From Stropharia rugosoannulata (lineage: Eukaryota > Basidiomycota > Agaricomycetes > Agaricales > Strophariaceae): 64,000 bases of DNA. The notes beneath the pieces were generated by a model that saw only the letters and a program-made list of their open reading frames with translations, was not told the DNA's origin and made no database searches. Location of the stretch: positions 558,001 through 622,000 of the forward strand of contig JANCIK010000010.1 of NCBI GenBank assembly GCA_028532985.1, written 5' to 3'. The translations under genes were made by a program, and so were the position numbers. Below, piece by piece: positions 49,540-60,500 of this stretch; positions within the stretch are counted from its first letter, which is position 1, and each line of letters starts with the position of its first letter.

Positions 49540-51046
49540 ATGCAGACCGATCCTACATACCCCCTTTTCCCCATCATGTCGTTTCTTGGCTTCGTCGTTG
49601 TCCTCATTCCTCTCCCTTGGCATCTACAAGCCTGGAATTCGGGCACATGCGCTTTCATGCTGTGGACATCACTAGCTTGCCTTGTTGAATTCGTCAACAG
49701 TATAGTTTGGTCCGACAACCTACGGGACAACGTTCCTGTGTGGTGTGACATCTGTCAGCGTCCCTTTCAGCTCTATATTACATCCCTCTTACTTACCCTT
49801 CTACATATCTGTAGCCTCCAAGTTCCTTTTGGGAGCAGGGGTTGGTATTACTGCATCAACTTTATGCATAAGCCGCCGCTTGTACACCATCACTGCCGTG
49901 CAAAGCGTGTCAATCACTAGGGCCGACGTTCGTTCGTTCTTTTCCTTATCACAGATACATTGCTTACCCGTGTTTTTAGAAACGTCGTGCTGTTATTGTG
50001 GATGTGTGTATCTCAGTTGGAATTCCTTTTCTTGTTATGGCTCTCCGTAAGTGTTCCGACATTTATAGATCTGACATAAACTTACTTTCAACAAAGATTA
50101 TGTCGTTCAACCCCACCGGTATAACATTCTTGAGAATATTGGCTGCTACGCGGCAATATACAACACCATCCCTGCATATTTTCTTGTTTTTATGTGGCCA
50201 GTCCTCCTCGGCGCCATATCTTTCGTATACTCTGGTATAAAAAAATTCGTCAATACTTTCAGCAAAAAATTAACTTGCCTGCCATTCAGCTCTTACTCTC
50301 CGAGCGTTCTGGAAGCGCCGTCTCCAAATGTCTCAACTATTGCCGACAAACTCAGCTCTTACCATGAGCCGCTACATTCGCTTGATGATGTTGTCGTTAA
50401 CGGACATGATATTAACCGTCCCTTTCGGGTGCTTTAGCATATGGTTCGCCACTCATGGGGTTGTTCTTGCCCCCTGGATCTCTTGGGAGGACACCCACTT
50501 TAACTTCTCCCGCGTCGAACTTGTACCCGCAATCATATGGAGGAGCGACCCGTGGAACCGTACAAGCGTCGAACTAACGAGATGGTTGTTCGTGATATCT
50601 GCCTTTGTCTTCTTTATTCTCTTTGGCTTTGCAGAAGAAGCAATAAAGCACTACAGGCTGTTATTCAATGCAATTTGCAAACCGTTGCATTTGAAAACAG
50701 TATCAGCATCGTCCAAGACCTATATATCCACTGGAAAGTAAGCATAGGTCTACCAGGATTTGGGCTCATTTGTCTGACGTATTTTGTTAGATGGTCAGGA
50801 AACCCAGATTTTAAGCGCAAAGATGTGGGTTTGCCTGTATACTTTGATATCAACGGGGAAAATACCAATGGAGGAGCCCCTTTCTCCTCGAAAAGCTCTC
50901 ATTTTGACATCGTCTCAGCTGATACTGTTTTTGTACATGGAACAGATTCAGAAAAATATTCTACTGTGCCGTCCCCATCGACAACAACTTTCTCCGACTC
51001 AGCGGTGCTACCTAAATACCACGTCTCTGCTTTGTATGCTTTGTAA
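49540..51046 (+). CDS. STE3: STE3-like pheromone receptor R2
   Basis: Six exons from ATG 49540 to TAA 51044-51046. Motifs: FVVVLIPLPWHLQAWNSGTC, LVEFVNSIVWSDNLRDNVPV, VWCDI, SKFLLGAGVGITASTLCISR, HYVVQPHRYNILENIGC, RRLQMSQLLPTNSALTMSRY, WISWEDTHFNFSRVELVP, FFILFGFAEEAIKHY. Seven membrane helices are visible. The cytoplasmic tail (from WSGNPDFKRK) is Ser/Thr-rich and shorter than in R1 and R3. The sequence is clearly different from R1 and R3 (HYVVQPHR versus HYIVQGHR), so it belongs to another STE3 subgroup. It is divergent from pheromone gene P2. Confidence 0.92.
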
Positions 51047-51254
51047 AGATTGCTTGTTTGTCAATTATGTTCATTTTTTAGCGCTCTCTGTATACTATAG
51101 CGAGTCCTTGTAGTCGATCACAATACATAGTGTATAAATTATTCTATTAGCACTCAAGTACTCACATAACATGAGCCTGAGCTCAATTTCCGCCCTGGAC
51201 CCAAATACGTTGCCATTTATGGTAAGCCCAAAGTCGTTTGGAACCTACTAGCGC

Positions 51255-51274
51255 GGGAGCGCGCGCGCGCTCCC
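51255..51274. repeat. Perfect 20-bp GC-rich palindrome
   Basis: The sequence reads GGGAGC, then GCGCGCGC, then GCTCCC and is identical to its reverse complement over 20 bases. It stands out in an AT-rich spacer. Function unknown. Confidence 0.8.
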
Positions 51275-52149
51275 TTGCCTAAATTGCTTAGTAAATACAA
51301 GAGTCTACAGCAGTCTATTTAATTTATGAACATTGAAGGGGGAAAATTGAAATTGCTGGGCATATTTCCTCGGAAAACATCAAATTTCAATGTCATCAGC
51401 TTACTTTACCTCAGCAACTAAACGGTCACCACGGTCAACCATTACTAAGACTCCAACGAAATGGTTTGTCACTCAGGCATCAACAATTACAACCTAAACC
51501 TCCAAAATTCACCTGCTGCGCGTTCACCTGCAAACAGGAACATTGTGTTCCGGCTTCAGTACTCTGTTGCCCGTATCAAATACAGCACACCCATAAACTG
51601 GCACAAGCGAGGGGAGGGAGCGAGCTTTGGTATCTCTAATCAGTCTCTAACTTTAATTTCTACCCCCCATTGCTCCCATGTGTCGTCAATGCGTCGTAGA
51701 CCTTTTAGACCAATCTTAGACAGACAAGCAGCCACCAGCATTTGTATATTCTTCTACTATAATCTTACCATCGTTAAAGTGTTGTAATTGTGGATCTTGA
51801 AGCTCTGACTCGGACAGTCTGATTATTCAAACCGTGCGAAGCACGGGTCACTGCTAGTCTCTTTGAAAAGCGCCCCTAACCTCTATAGTTCAAGTTGGCT
51901 ATTAGAGTTTACATCTGGTATAGATATGAGAGTGATTTAACAATGCTTATCGACTGCATTGCTGTCCAACCGCTGCTGGCAACCGTATGACTGTCGGATA
52001 ATAATACTTCCGCAATTTGCAGTTTAAATTCTTTGTATACGCACAAAGAACGGTTCAGGCTCGGTTTGGGTCCATTCTTTAGGGAACTAATAGATTTTAG
52101 AGGAAGTATTAGTGATAAAATTGGAAACTTGTAAATTTTTTGAGAAAGG

Positions 52150-52395
52150 GGATCAATGATTTGGCACTGCTGGCGCCTACCCATTTTTCATGGCCAAAAA
52201 TGTGCCGGCGAATATGTCATGTTTTCAAATCGACATGTATGGCTCACAAAAAGGTCACAAAAGTCTTCGGGGTTCCCTTAAATGGTAAGACCGATGCCTT
52301 TTTGCCCCCCAAAAAGATGCCACCAAGTGACCAAAAACATGACATATCTGGAAGCATCTTTTTGATCACCAAACATAGGTCGACGCCAGCGGTGT
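52150..52395. repeat. Imperfect inverted-repeat element (possible degraded MITE)
   Basis: CAAAAAGATGC near 52303 recurs inverted near 52354-52364, AATATGTCATG near 52210 recurs inverted near 52337-52347, and CTGGCG/CGCCAG steps lie near both outer ends. The parts can fold as a long hairpin with interruptions. No target duplication can be fixed, so boundaries are approximate. Confidence 0.4.
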
Positions 52396-52475
52396 GGTCG
52401 GCTTGGCCTCATTTTCCTCAAAATTTCCTAGTAGCAAAACCCATACTCTACATGACCGCCAAACCCTAGGGCCCT

Positions 52476-52582
52476 ATGGGTTGTGGGTTACTGCGGACCT
52501 ATGGATTATGGGTTGCAAATCATGGGTTATATGGGGTTATGGGTTATGGGAGGTATGGGTTATGGGAGGTATGGGTTATGAG
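52476..52582 (+). repeat. GGGTTATG-type minisatellite
   Basis: A 16-bp unit ATGGGTTATGGGAGGT repeats about 2.5 times near 52538-52582, preceded by irregular GGGTTATG copies from about 52476. It resembles but is not the TTAGGG telomere repeat. Confidence 0.65.
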
Positions 52583-52983
52583 GGAGTCGACTGTACTGTT
52601 TATCCGTGAGCTTTGAAGCAGAGCAGCAATGAACTACGTAGTAAACCCAAAGTAAACCCTAAACCTTAAGGCTTAAGGCCTAAGGCCTTACCTGAGCCTG
52701 CCACGTTGGAGGTGCCGCCGCTTTTTTTTCTCTCGCACCTGTGCAGCCTCCGGCTTTCTCCGAGCCTACGTCACATATGTCACAATACTAGTTCAACTCA
52801 GACGCATTGTTTGCTCTTGGTTTGCGCATTGTTCTGCGAGTGATCAGAACCGTCGCATTGTTCTTTCATTGAACCTGTTGCTTCCCATATCTTTCATTAG
52901 CAGCCTTAAAAGAACATGCCTCAAATAATGGCTCTAGTTCACCTCTACGTCCATTTCGCGAGACCTCCACCTACTGCGGAGTC

Positions 52984-54489
52984 ATGAATCCTGTCTTCGC
53001 CCCAGTTGCTATTGTTGCTGCTTTATCGCTATTTCTTCCCCTTCCGTGGCATTGGAGGGCCCGTAACGTTGCAACATTGTCGATAATCGGATGGCTTTTT
53101 CTTGTCAATATTGTATATGCGGTCGATTCCTTTATATGGAGTAATAGCGTGCGCATTATCATACCGGTGTGGTGCGATATCAGTAGGTTTTGCCATATTT
53201 TGAAATCGCCCAAAATCTAATGTATTACAGCAACCAAGCTTATAATCGGTGCAAATTTTGCATTACCTGCGGCATGCTTGTGCATCTGCATTCATCTTGA
53301 AAATGTAGCATCTGTCCGCACGACTCAAACCGCAGCTGCGGATCGGCGCCGACGGCGATGGTTCGAATGCGCTATGTGTATTGGACTGCCTATCGTCTTC
53401 ATGACACTTCGTGAGTCCTAATTATATCTTTCAAAATTCAATGTTTTAATACTCTTAATAGACTACATCGTCCAGGGGCACCGCTTCGACATTATTGAAG
53501 GACACGGCTGTCGACCGACCACATACTTTTCCATCCCCGCAATTTTCATCATATGGTTGCCGCCGATTCTCCTATCAATCGCGGCTATGATCTTTGCAGG
53601 ACTCGCTCTTCGCCACTTCGTCATCCGCCGAATAACATTTGCAGCCCACTTAAATGCTTCCAATTCAGCTTTGACTCCATCGCGCTACCTTCGTCTTATG
53701 ACTATGTCAGCGCTCCAGATGGTCATGGCTATATCGATTACCTGTTATGACTTATGGTTTACGATCATTAGTCTTCCTTTCCGGAAGTGGACGACCTGGT
53801 CCGACGTCCATTCCAACTTCTCACGCGTCGATGTTTATCCAGATGCATTCACCCCTCCTTTTGTGAAGCGCGCGTTTTACGTCGTATGGTGGTTCATTCC
53901 AGTATCCACTTTCGTTTTCGTCGCCTTTTTCTCTTTCGGGAAGGACGCCATGGAGGAGTACAGAAAGTGCTTCGTATGGTTCCGTACACGCGTCCTAGCC
54001 ATCAAGCCCAAGTCTAAGGTGATACTCCTAGCGAACACAAAGAAATTGAGGTCCCTCACCATATCAAATCCGACCCAATCCAAGGCAGGTCTTCAGCGCG
54101 GTGAATCCGAGTGCTCTCCGCCATCCTACAGTCCATCAGGGTCGTCATTCTCCATTTCAGATAAGCAACCTAGTCTGTTTTCTTCAACTTCGCAAGTGCT
54201 GTCGGACACTACAAAGTACGGCGGGCCCTATTATGAAGGGTACATAGGAAAGGCCATAGGTTCTTCCAGCGATCTCTCCATGTTTACTCCTACAACGTCA
54301 AATTCTTTTACTCTTAACTCTGCGTCGTTTACAGAGCTACCCACACCCCTTACGCCACCTCCAAGGAACCCACGTCGTTTACGAGAATTAGTACTTGCTC
54401 CATCTGTTCCATTGAGTGCTCGGCCATTAACCTATCCCTCCTTTGATGCCCATCAATTATCTGTACAAAGTCCTCCACCCTTACCCTAG
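52984..54489 (+). CDS. STE3: STE3-like pheromone receptor R3
   Basis: Three exons from ATG 52984; the last, long exon runs to TAG at 54487-54489. Motifs: VAALSLFLPLPWHWRARNVA, VWCDI, KLIIGANFALPAACLCICIH, GLPIVFMTLHYIVQGHRFDI, RRITFAAHLNASNSALTPSR, FRKWTTWSDVHSNFSRVDVY and FFSFGKDAMEEYRKC. Seven helices are visible, followed by a cytoplasmic tail of about 160 residues rich in Ser, Thr and Pro. R3 resembles R1 closely in the loops (HYIVQGHR, DVHSNFSRV), which points to duplication within the locus. Pheromone genes P1 and P3 follow downstream on the same strand. Confidence 0.94.
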
Positions 54490-55247
54490 ATATTTTTTGA
54501 CCTTGAAAACTGGCATTACCATTACTCTCAGGTGCTTGACGCGTCTGGTTCATCGACATTTATTTGTTCTTTTATAGTTACTGTACTCGAGTATACATTG
54601 TTTTAGTTAGATTGTACTACCAAGCAATACCAACCACACGAAAATATGATACCAAAACTCTGGCTGGAAAGAGATAAACTTGTGGGATTAAACTTAGCGC
54701 ACTGAGCAGATTCTTGTGAAAGCCAACATGTAAGATAGTCTGATTGATTGAATCTGAAACGCTGATACTGAGGTTCTTCTGGTACAATGGTTGTTTTGAT
54801 CCAATTTTGAACAACCCTGCGGCGCACTCAAGGCGTACTTGTTCTGAATATTTGCTGAATATAAATTCTGATTTCTTAGCAATATGCGGCAGATATCTTT
54901 GAGGTACATTTATAACATGTCAGAGAGCTGTCATGCTGTTGCATAGTACATGATGATATTGCATTGAACTTCAAGTGTGACATAGCTTGATTCAGAACCT
55001 GTGGCAAACTTGTGACAAACGATCACCGCAAGAGATCACCGGCACATGTATCTCGGCGGGAGCGTAAGCGGAGTGAAGACATTTTCAATCTCCGAAAGTC
55101 AACAGCCGAGCTGGCGCCGGATTTGCTTGACAATGACAGGGGAACAATGCCGACTGTGGCTCTGACGACAATGCCCAATGCGGAATGTGTATCTGAGGCC
55201 TATAGCCGACTAGGGTCCTTTAAACTGGCACAATGCGTTTGGGCAGG
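54490..55247. other. Intergenic within the B locus, 0.76 kb
   Basis: 3' flank of R3 and upstream region of pheromone P1. An 81-codon ORF (55012-55257) has no features. No CaaX ORF is seen. Confidence 0.45.
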
Positions 55248-55254
55248 TATAAAA
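55248..55254 (+). promoter_or_regulatory. TATA box of pheromone gene P1
   Basis: TATAAAA lies 54 bp before the ATG at 55309. This spacing supports 55309 rather than the upstream in-frame ATG at 55273 as the start. Confidence 0.55.
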
Positions 55255-55308
55255 TGAGCATTCAGTAGCTCGATGTCGCATCGCGAATCCCCCACTATTC
55301 TTCATACG

Positions 55309-55488
55309 ATGGACTCCTTCAACGATTTGACTTCCATGCTCACCCTCGATAACTTCGAAGAGTTTAACGCACTCAACGCACTCCTACCTGGCTCTGAGTC
55401 TCAAAATGAAACACTCGAGTCACAACAAGGTCTCGTCGACAGCGACAGGCCGATAGCTCAATACTCCAGCTACTGTGTGATTGCCTAA
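55309..55488 (+). CDS. Mating pheromone precursor P1 (59 aa, CaaX box CVIA)
   Basis: A 59-codon ORF starts MDSFNDLTSMLTLDNFEEF and ends QYSSYCVIA. CVIA is a farnesylation box. A charged DSDRPIAQ step about nine residues before the Cys fits the processing site, predicting a mature PIAQYSSYC lipopeptide. The acidic leader and length match the family. An in-frame ATG lies 36 bp upstream, but MDSF/MDxF is the usual start (P3 begins MDTFNSF and P2 MDQF). It lies downstream of receptor R3. Confidence 0.92.
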   Translation: MDSFNDLTSMLTLDNFEEFNALNALLPGSESQNETLESQQGLVDSDRPIAQYSSYCVIA

Positions 55489-56722
55489 TCAGGTAAGGAT
55501 GATATTGGTCGACCGGTTTTCTAAAATACTCACTCATATATTCTAATTAGCTCCTTAGTTTATTCATTCAAGGAAACTAGAGCAGTCGACATCACCCCTC
55601 CAACTGATCCATCATATACATTCTCGTCCCATCCATAATACCCATGCTGGCATCCGTATTATCATGGAAACTTACTGTTTCTATTCCTACGATATAGCCT
55701 TTGGCGATGGAATCACTTATTATATTTGTTCACTTTCTTTGTCCATTTACCACAGGACTAGACTTGGTTTTTCCATAGTCGATATTTATGTTTGCTTAGG
55801 CTTTACATTTGTAGCGGTAGCCTTACATCACATTTTGTATGATAGTCATTGCATGGTATCCAATTTGAGCCTCGTATTTCTACTATTTAACTTGTTCAGA
55901 GTGACTTATAAGTTTCTCATGGAAGGAATGTTGTCACCATTGTCTAGAATCTAGTCATCCCGGCTCATGTTCAAGCATTCGAGGTGATCCTTGGAATACT
56001 TAGTTTAAGTTGACCATAATCGGCATGAAAATATAAAAGTATTTCCTACAGTATCAAGCTGTTAACTCAAGAAGCATTACATGACTCCGAGTATGTTATG
56101 TAACTCATACTGCCCTACGAACGTTCCCACTGAGTAGTAGTCCGAGGTAGGTACAGTACTAGATCGATTATCGGTCGAAAACCTAAATCCACCCATAAAT
56201 ATTTAAATCCCGGTGAACATTGACTTTACACACGAGTCTATAGAACCTCGAAGCGACCGTAGTTCTTCAAGCTCGGAGGGAGGATTTGAAAAGTTATGCA
56301 ATATCTGCTCCAAGTCCAAACTTTGCTCGTCCGACTTGTCGGTTGCCACTGTCAAGCCACTGTGGCTTGTAAGTGACTTGTCACAATGAATGTGATCGGA
56401 GTTCTAAATAATGAGAACAATGGAGTTCGGGCTTCGGCATTAATATTAAATATAAATAGTCACACTGCTAACGCCCACACTGACAATATTTGCGGCCTAG
56501 TGTTATTACTTACGTCACAATGTGTCTCCACGCTGAACAATGTTGGAAGAGCCCCTTGCTTGAACGCATGGCCAAATAGTGTGGCAAACCAATAGGAAAC
56601 AGGATAATTCTCCATTGTTCTCGACGGTCTAACCGTTATAAACATTTGCGACTTGCCGGGACGTCCTTAACACGCAACTCAAGCCGTCACCCACATCTGC
56701 AACCTTTCCACTCAAGCCTCGC
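55489..56722. other. Intergenic between pheromone genes P1 and P3, 1.2 kb
   Basis: ORFs at 55664-55954 and 56386-56645 have no pheromone features. AT-rich. Nothing else supported. Confidence 0.45.
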
Positions 56723-56887
56723 ATGGACACCTTCAACTCATTCCCCCTCCTCTTCCCCGACGATGAGTCGACTGACACCATACAACTTGCCTCGAACGTT
56801 GCGACTACCGTCGAAGATGTTGAGACACTTGCCGACTTCGAAGTACGCAGTGGTCGCGCAGCGACTTTCTTCTGTGTGATATCATAG
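56723..56887 (+). CDS. Mating pheromone precursor P3 (54 aa, CaaX box CVIS)
   Basis: A 54-codon ORF starts MDTFNSFPLLFPDDEST and ends AATFFCVIS before TAG. CVIS is a good farnesylation CaaX box. The leader is acidic (EDVETLADFEV). The processing pair is less typical: EVRSGRAATFF offers Val-Arg where ER or DR is usual, predicting SGRAATFFC. Another reading frame of the same bases is open for 78 codons and could hide this gene. The shared MDxF start with P1 and P2 and its place beside receptor R3 support it. Confidence 0.87.
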   Translation: MDTFNSFPLLFPDDESTDTIQLASNVATTVEDVETLADFEVRSGRAATFFCVIS

Positions 56888-57787
56888 GAGTGTTTATCCT
56901 CTTTTCTTCATTCATCCCCCCAGCATCTTGTGAGTGAACAGTATCTTTCATGTCGTGGAGTACCGACTCTGACTGTCCTTACAGAACTCGGTGTTTTGCA
57001 CGAAGGCAGTCACTAATCAGCTACCATTGATATGGCGCACAACCTTTCTTCGACACGCGGCGGTCACTTAGGAACGCATTACTTCTCTCTTATATTAGTT
57101 TAGCTTCCGGGCAATAATCTTCGTTCAGAATCGCATGTCCCTGCTGGACCAGAAGCATATTTTACTACACTTAACTTATCACATTGCATTCGTCATCGTT
57201 TGGATTTATCACAATGTATATTACATACAGTGAATATCATCATCATTGGTCTTGGGCACCTAAGCGCTTGATCTACCATCTTCTTAATATTCAACGTTCA
57301 CTAAACAGCATAAGGATCTCTCAGCTATATAACGCTATATAACTGAGCCGCTATCATTTCATGTAGAAGAGTTGTTAAAGATTTGACAAGGATGTCTGCC
57401 TTATTGAAGTCTGAGATCTGAGATCTTGAGAGCTCCAGAGAATGAGCAGGGGACTGAACAATCTGATGCTTAAGCGAAAAAAGGTGGACATGGACAAACG
57501 CTGAAAGTTTTATGATCCTGTGGAATATTCTGGCGTGTATACGATCGTCTGTGGGCCACATAAACATAACATAACTTGATACAAAAAATTACAAATTAGA
57601 GGGCCCGGGGCAAATAGACAATTAACGACCGCATGCGCAAGGGAGACATTCACTATGCGAGAAGTGAATCCATATGAAATGTCCAGCGAAATTAGATGTC
57701 GCCAAAACAACATTCCGTATCCCCCAGAGCGGTCTCAAAAGTGGGAATATACCTCCACGTCGAATCCGGCTATAAGAACAAAGTTGG
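56888..57787. other. Right edge of the pheromone/receptor locus, 0.9 kb
   Basis: 3' flank of P3 and 3' flank of the F-box gene. Short minus-strand ORFs (57325, 57510) have no features. Confidence 0.45.
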
Positions 57788-59189
57788 TTATCTAGTATGA
57801 AAATTAAGTGTTAGACTTACACTCCCATACTGTGCCCAGGGAACCGTATGAAATGTCATAATACCCTTATCCAGCAGCTCTTGGGATCCAGGGGCCCTTT
57901 TGAAGGCGTCGTGATACGAGGTATCTTCACCTTCGTGGAAAGTATAATACCCCACTGCGCACCGTATAGCTTTGAGATTGGGAAACATGGACTGTAGGCG
58001 GGCAACGAAGCTCGACCATTCAAAAGTTTCTATCTCAGCCACCTTGCCAGGGATATTCTCGCTCGCATACTCGCCGAACGGCTTGAAGAGCACATTGATC
58101 TCCTCAAGCGGGTGTGAGCTGGACGACATCTTATCCAACAATGCCCATATCGCCATGAACATGAAGTCCTCGTGCGCCTCGCTGGGGCGGGCGAGGTGGT
58201 CCATCTCGATGGTACCGATGTGCAGAATGCGCAGGTTGGTGCACTGTGAGACGTCCATCCCCGCTAGGTGTTCTAGGGAGTCTAAGATTAGGGTGAGACT
58301 AAAGACCCGGGATGTAGAAAAGTGCGCGCTTACAGGGGTCGCCGCCGATGCTGTCGGCGATGTTGATATATAGGTGGCGTAGGGACGGGCCCACACGGTG
58401 CAAGAAACGCGAGATGAAAGCTGTGTTGACGCTCTCGCCCGTGTTGAAGAGGTGACAGAGGCGAAGGATAAACGATTCGACCGTAACTTCCGTCGTTAGC
58501 GGGTCCCATACCTTCTGGAAATGTAGCAACGAGTGCGTATCGAGAACCCTGAAGTGGAATGGACGTGCAAATGCTGCACCGCTCGACTCGACAGTCGGAA
58601 TGTCGCCAGAGTGCAGCCGAGTACGCAGCATCGTTATCGTTTTAATGGATGACTGGAGTCTAGCGAAAAACGCGACAAAGTCCTTTTTAAAGAACTTTAC
58701 ATCGTTGAGGTGCAAATGTGTGATACGGAGCAGGAAAAATAGGTCCCGAACGTAGGTCGGGATAATCCCAGTGCTGTGCCAGACTATAGAAGTCAGTTTT
58801 AGGGTTCTGACATTGGGAAGGTTGTCAGCGATGCGGGAGGCATCTCCGTCTTGACGCATTATTTGGAACCCGCTCGATGCATGGAACATTCTTCTCAAGT
58901 GAAGGCTCTGGATTGCGTAGGAAAGGCTCGACACCGGAACGTCCATGCGCTCCAGAAAGAGATCAAATTTCCAGTCCTCTTCGGCGAATTCAAAATTCAG
59001 GGCAAGTTGGATGCGGCTGCGCACGAATGTCTGTCTAGAAACGAGAGCAAGAGTGCGCAAGGTCGGTCTGTCATCGTGGAGGTGATCAATGATTCGGTCC
59101 AGGAGTTCGGGCGGTAAGATACCAGTACTGTTTTCTGTTGGGAAAGTGGTTTGTGGAGAGAATATGCTCCCTTGAGTAGAGTTTGACAT
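57788..59189 (-). CDS. F-box protein with leucine-rich surface
   Basis: Two exons on the minus strand. The start at 59189 gives MSNSTQGSIFSPQTT, then the F-box TGILPPELLDRIIDHLHDDR with LRTLALVSRQTFVRSR (about residues 22-60). Repeated leucine-rich segments follow (VRTLKLTSIVW, ITHLHLNDVKFF, IKTITMLRTR). A 52-nt intron near 58332-58281 joins GGDP to SLEHLAGMDVSQCTNLRIL in frame. In fungi such proteins link substrates to SCF ubiquitin ligases. The final residues may be unspliced intron because GTAAG occurs just before the stop. It is not related to the mating genes by sequence. Confidence 0.82.
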
Positions 59190-60500
59190 GATGAGCGCCG
59201 TGAGAGGGGAGCTGAAAGAGGCGAGTATCCCGGAGTCAATCAGGATTTGCGTTGGTTTTAAGTGATGCTTTGAGTGGCGGTGCTTGACAGTGCCGTACAT
59301 TCATTTCTTCTGATCCGGTGCCCTTACTCTTGATCTTTGATGGTGCTAGTAAAGTTGATAAAGAGAGAAGGGAATCGAGTATGCGCGGGAAACAAGATCT
59401 CCGCCGGCGTCGGTACTTTCAGTATTGCTCCTCAGTCTCATCCAAGGGTAGGGCGAGCAGGCAGGGCCCGGAGGAAGCAAGAGAGAGTCGGTCTTCCTTT
59501 CGAGAGGAAGAGCAAGCGCTGCCGTGGTGCGTTGCTTACGCACTGACAGCGCTCTTCTCTGGGACACTAAGTACAAGAAGAAATTAAAAAGAAACCGAAA
59601 GTTGACCATAAGTTGACCAAAAGAAACGAATGCTTGTTCGTGAGTCAAATTCAAATGCTTACGTTAAACTTCTCACGGTCTTAACTGCCGCTCATTTTTC
59701 GCTCATTCTTCCTTGCTAGGGACCCATCACCGGCCTCAGTTGCCCCCCACCCCCACTGGTTTTTCCTGAATGCTGACGCTGAGATATTCTACCAGGGGAC
59801 CTTTCCACGGCTTTTAACCAACTTTTAACAATCACGAATGCACCTGCTCGTCGCTTTCACTTGAAACCTATGCGGCTTGAACCTGGAACACCGCATATAC
59901 TTTACGCATGTATGCCGCATGCGTCGCATTTTGCTCAAAAGTACACAGATTGGACATCATGGGAGGCTTGAGATGCCCTGATGATTGTCTTTTCCGAAGG
60001 TCTATATCCTCACGAGAAACACCCCTATCTATTTAGTCTAACTGTACATTGGGTCTTGCGCTCGTCTGAACAAACACTGTGCTGCATCTCCAACACTTCG
60101 TTAACACCCTTGATCGTCAAACCACTCTATTGCCTTCTGCTGTTGCCCGGAACCATACGCTTTCCTCTTCTAAATGAAAAGCTTGTTCGAGGAGTCCACA
60201 CTACGACTTCGGATGGGCTTGTCTCTTTGTGAAGAAAATGACCACCTGTCTACAACCTGTTCATAATGTCTCGGCTCCTCTCGGCTGACAATGTGCTTTG
60301 TTCAGGTAATGTTCAGACGTAGTTTTCAACTGCACGGCTTATATTCCATAGTACAGGTAACAATCGGCAAATATGCATATTTCTTTACAGTTTCTCCAGC
60401 GCCTCGACAATCAACAGCTAAATTCTTTATTTATACTTGAATTATACCTTTCAAGTTTACTGAAATCGACTCCTTGAGAATGCTGCTGAAAGCTTGGTGT
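59190..60500. other. Intergenic, 1.3 kb
   Basis: F-box promoter and 3' flank of the GH43 gene. Two 89- and 69-codon ORFs (59318, 59337) overlap without domains; an 83-codon ORF at 59981 is also featureless. No RNA gene or repeat seen. Confidence 0.5.

Larger units (their letters stand above)
51047..52983. other. Repeat-bearing spacer between receptors R2 and R3, 1.9 kb
   Basis: No gene is supported. The spacer holds a GC-rich 20-bp palindrome (51255-51274), an imperfect hairpin element (about 52150-52395), a short GGGTTATG minisatellite (about 52476-52582) and a patch of CCCTAAACC/TTAAGGC inverted repeats (about 52650-52700). These suggest that non-coding and mobile DNA has accumulated inside the locus. 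Confidence 0.55.

Noticed and set aside
52640..52700. CCCTAAACC-like telomeric repeat
   Set aside because: Only one or two imperfect units in a mid-scaffold context; not a telomere.
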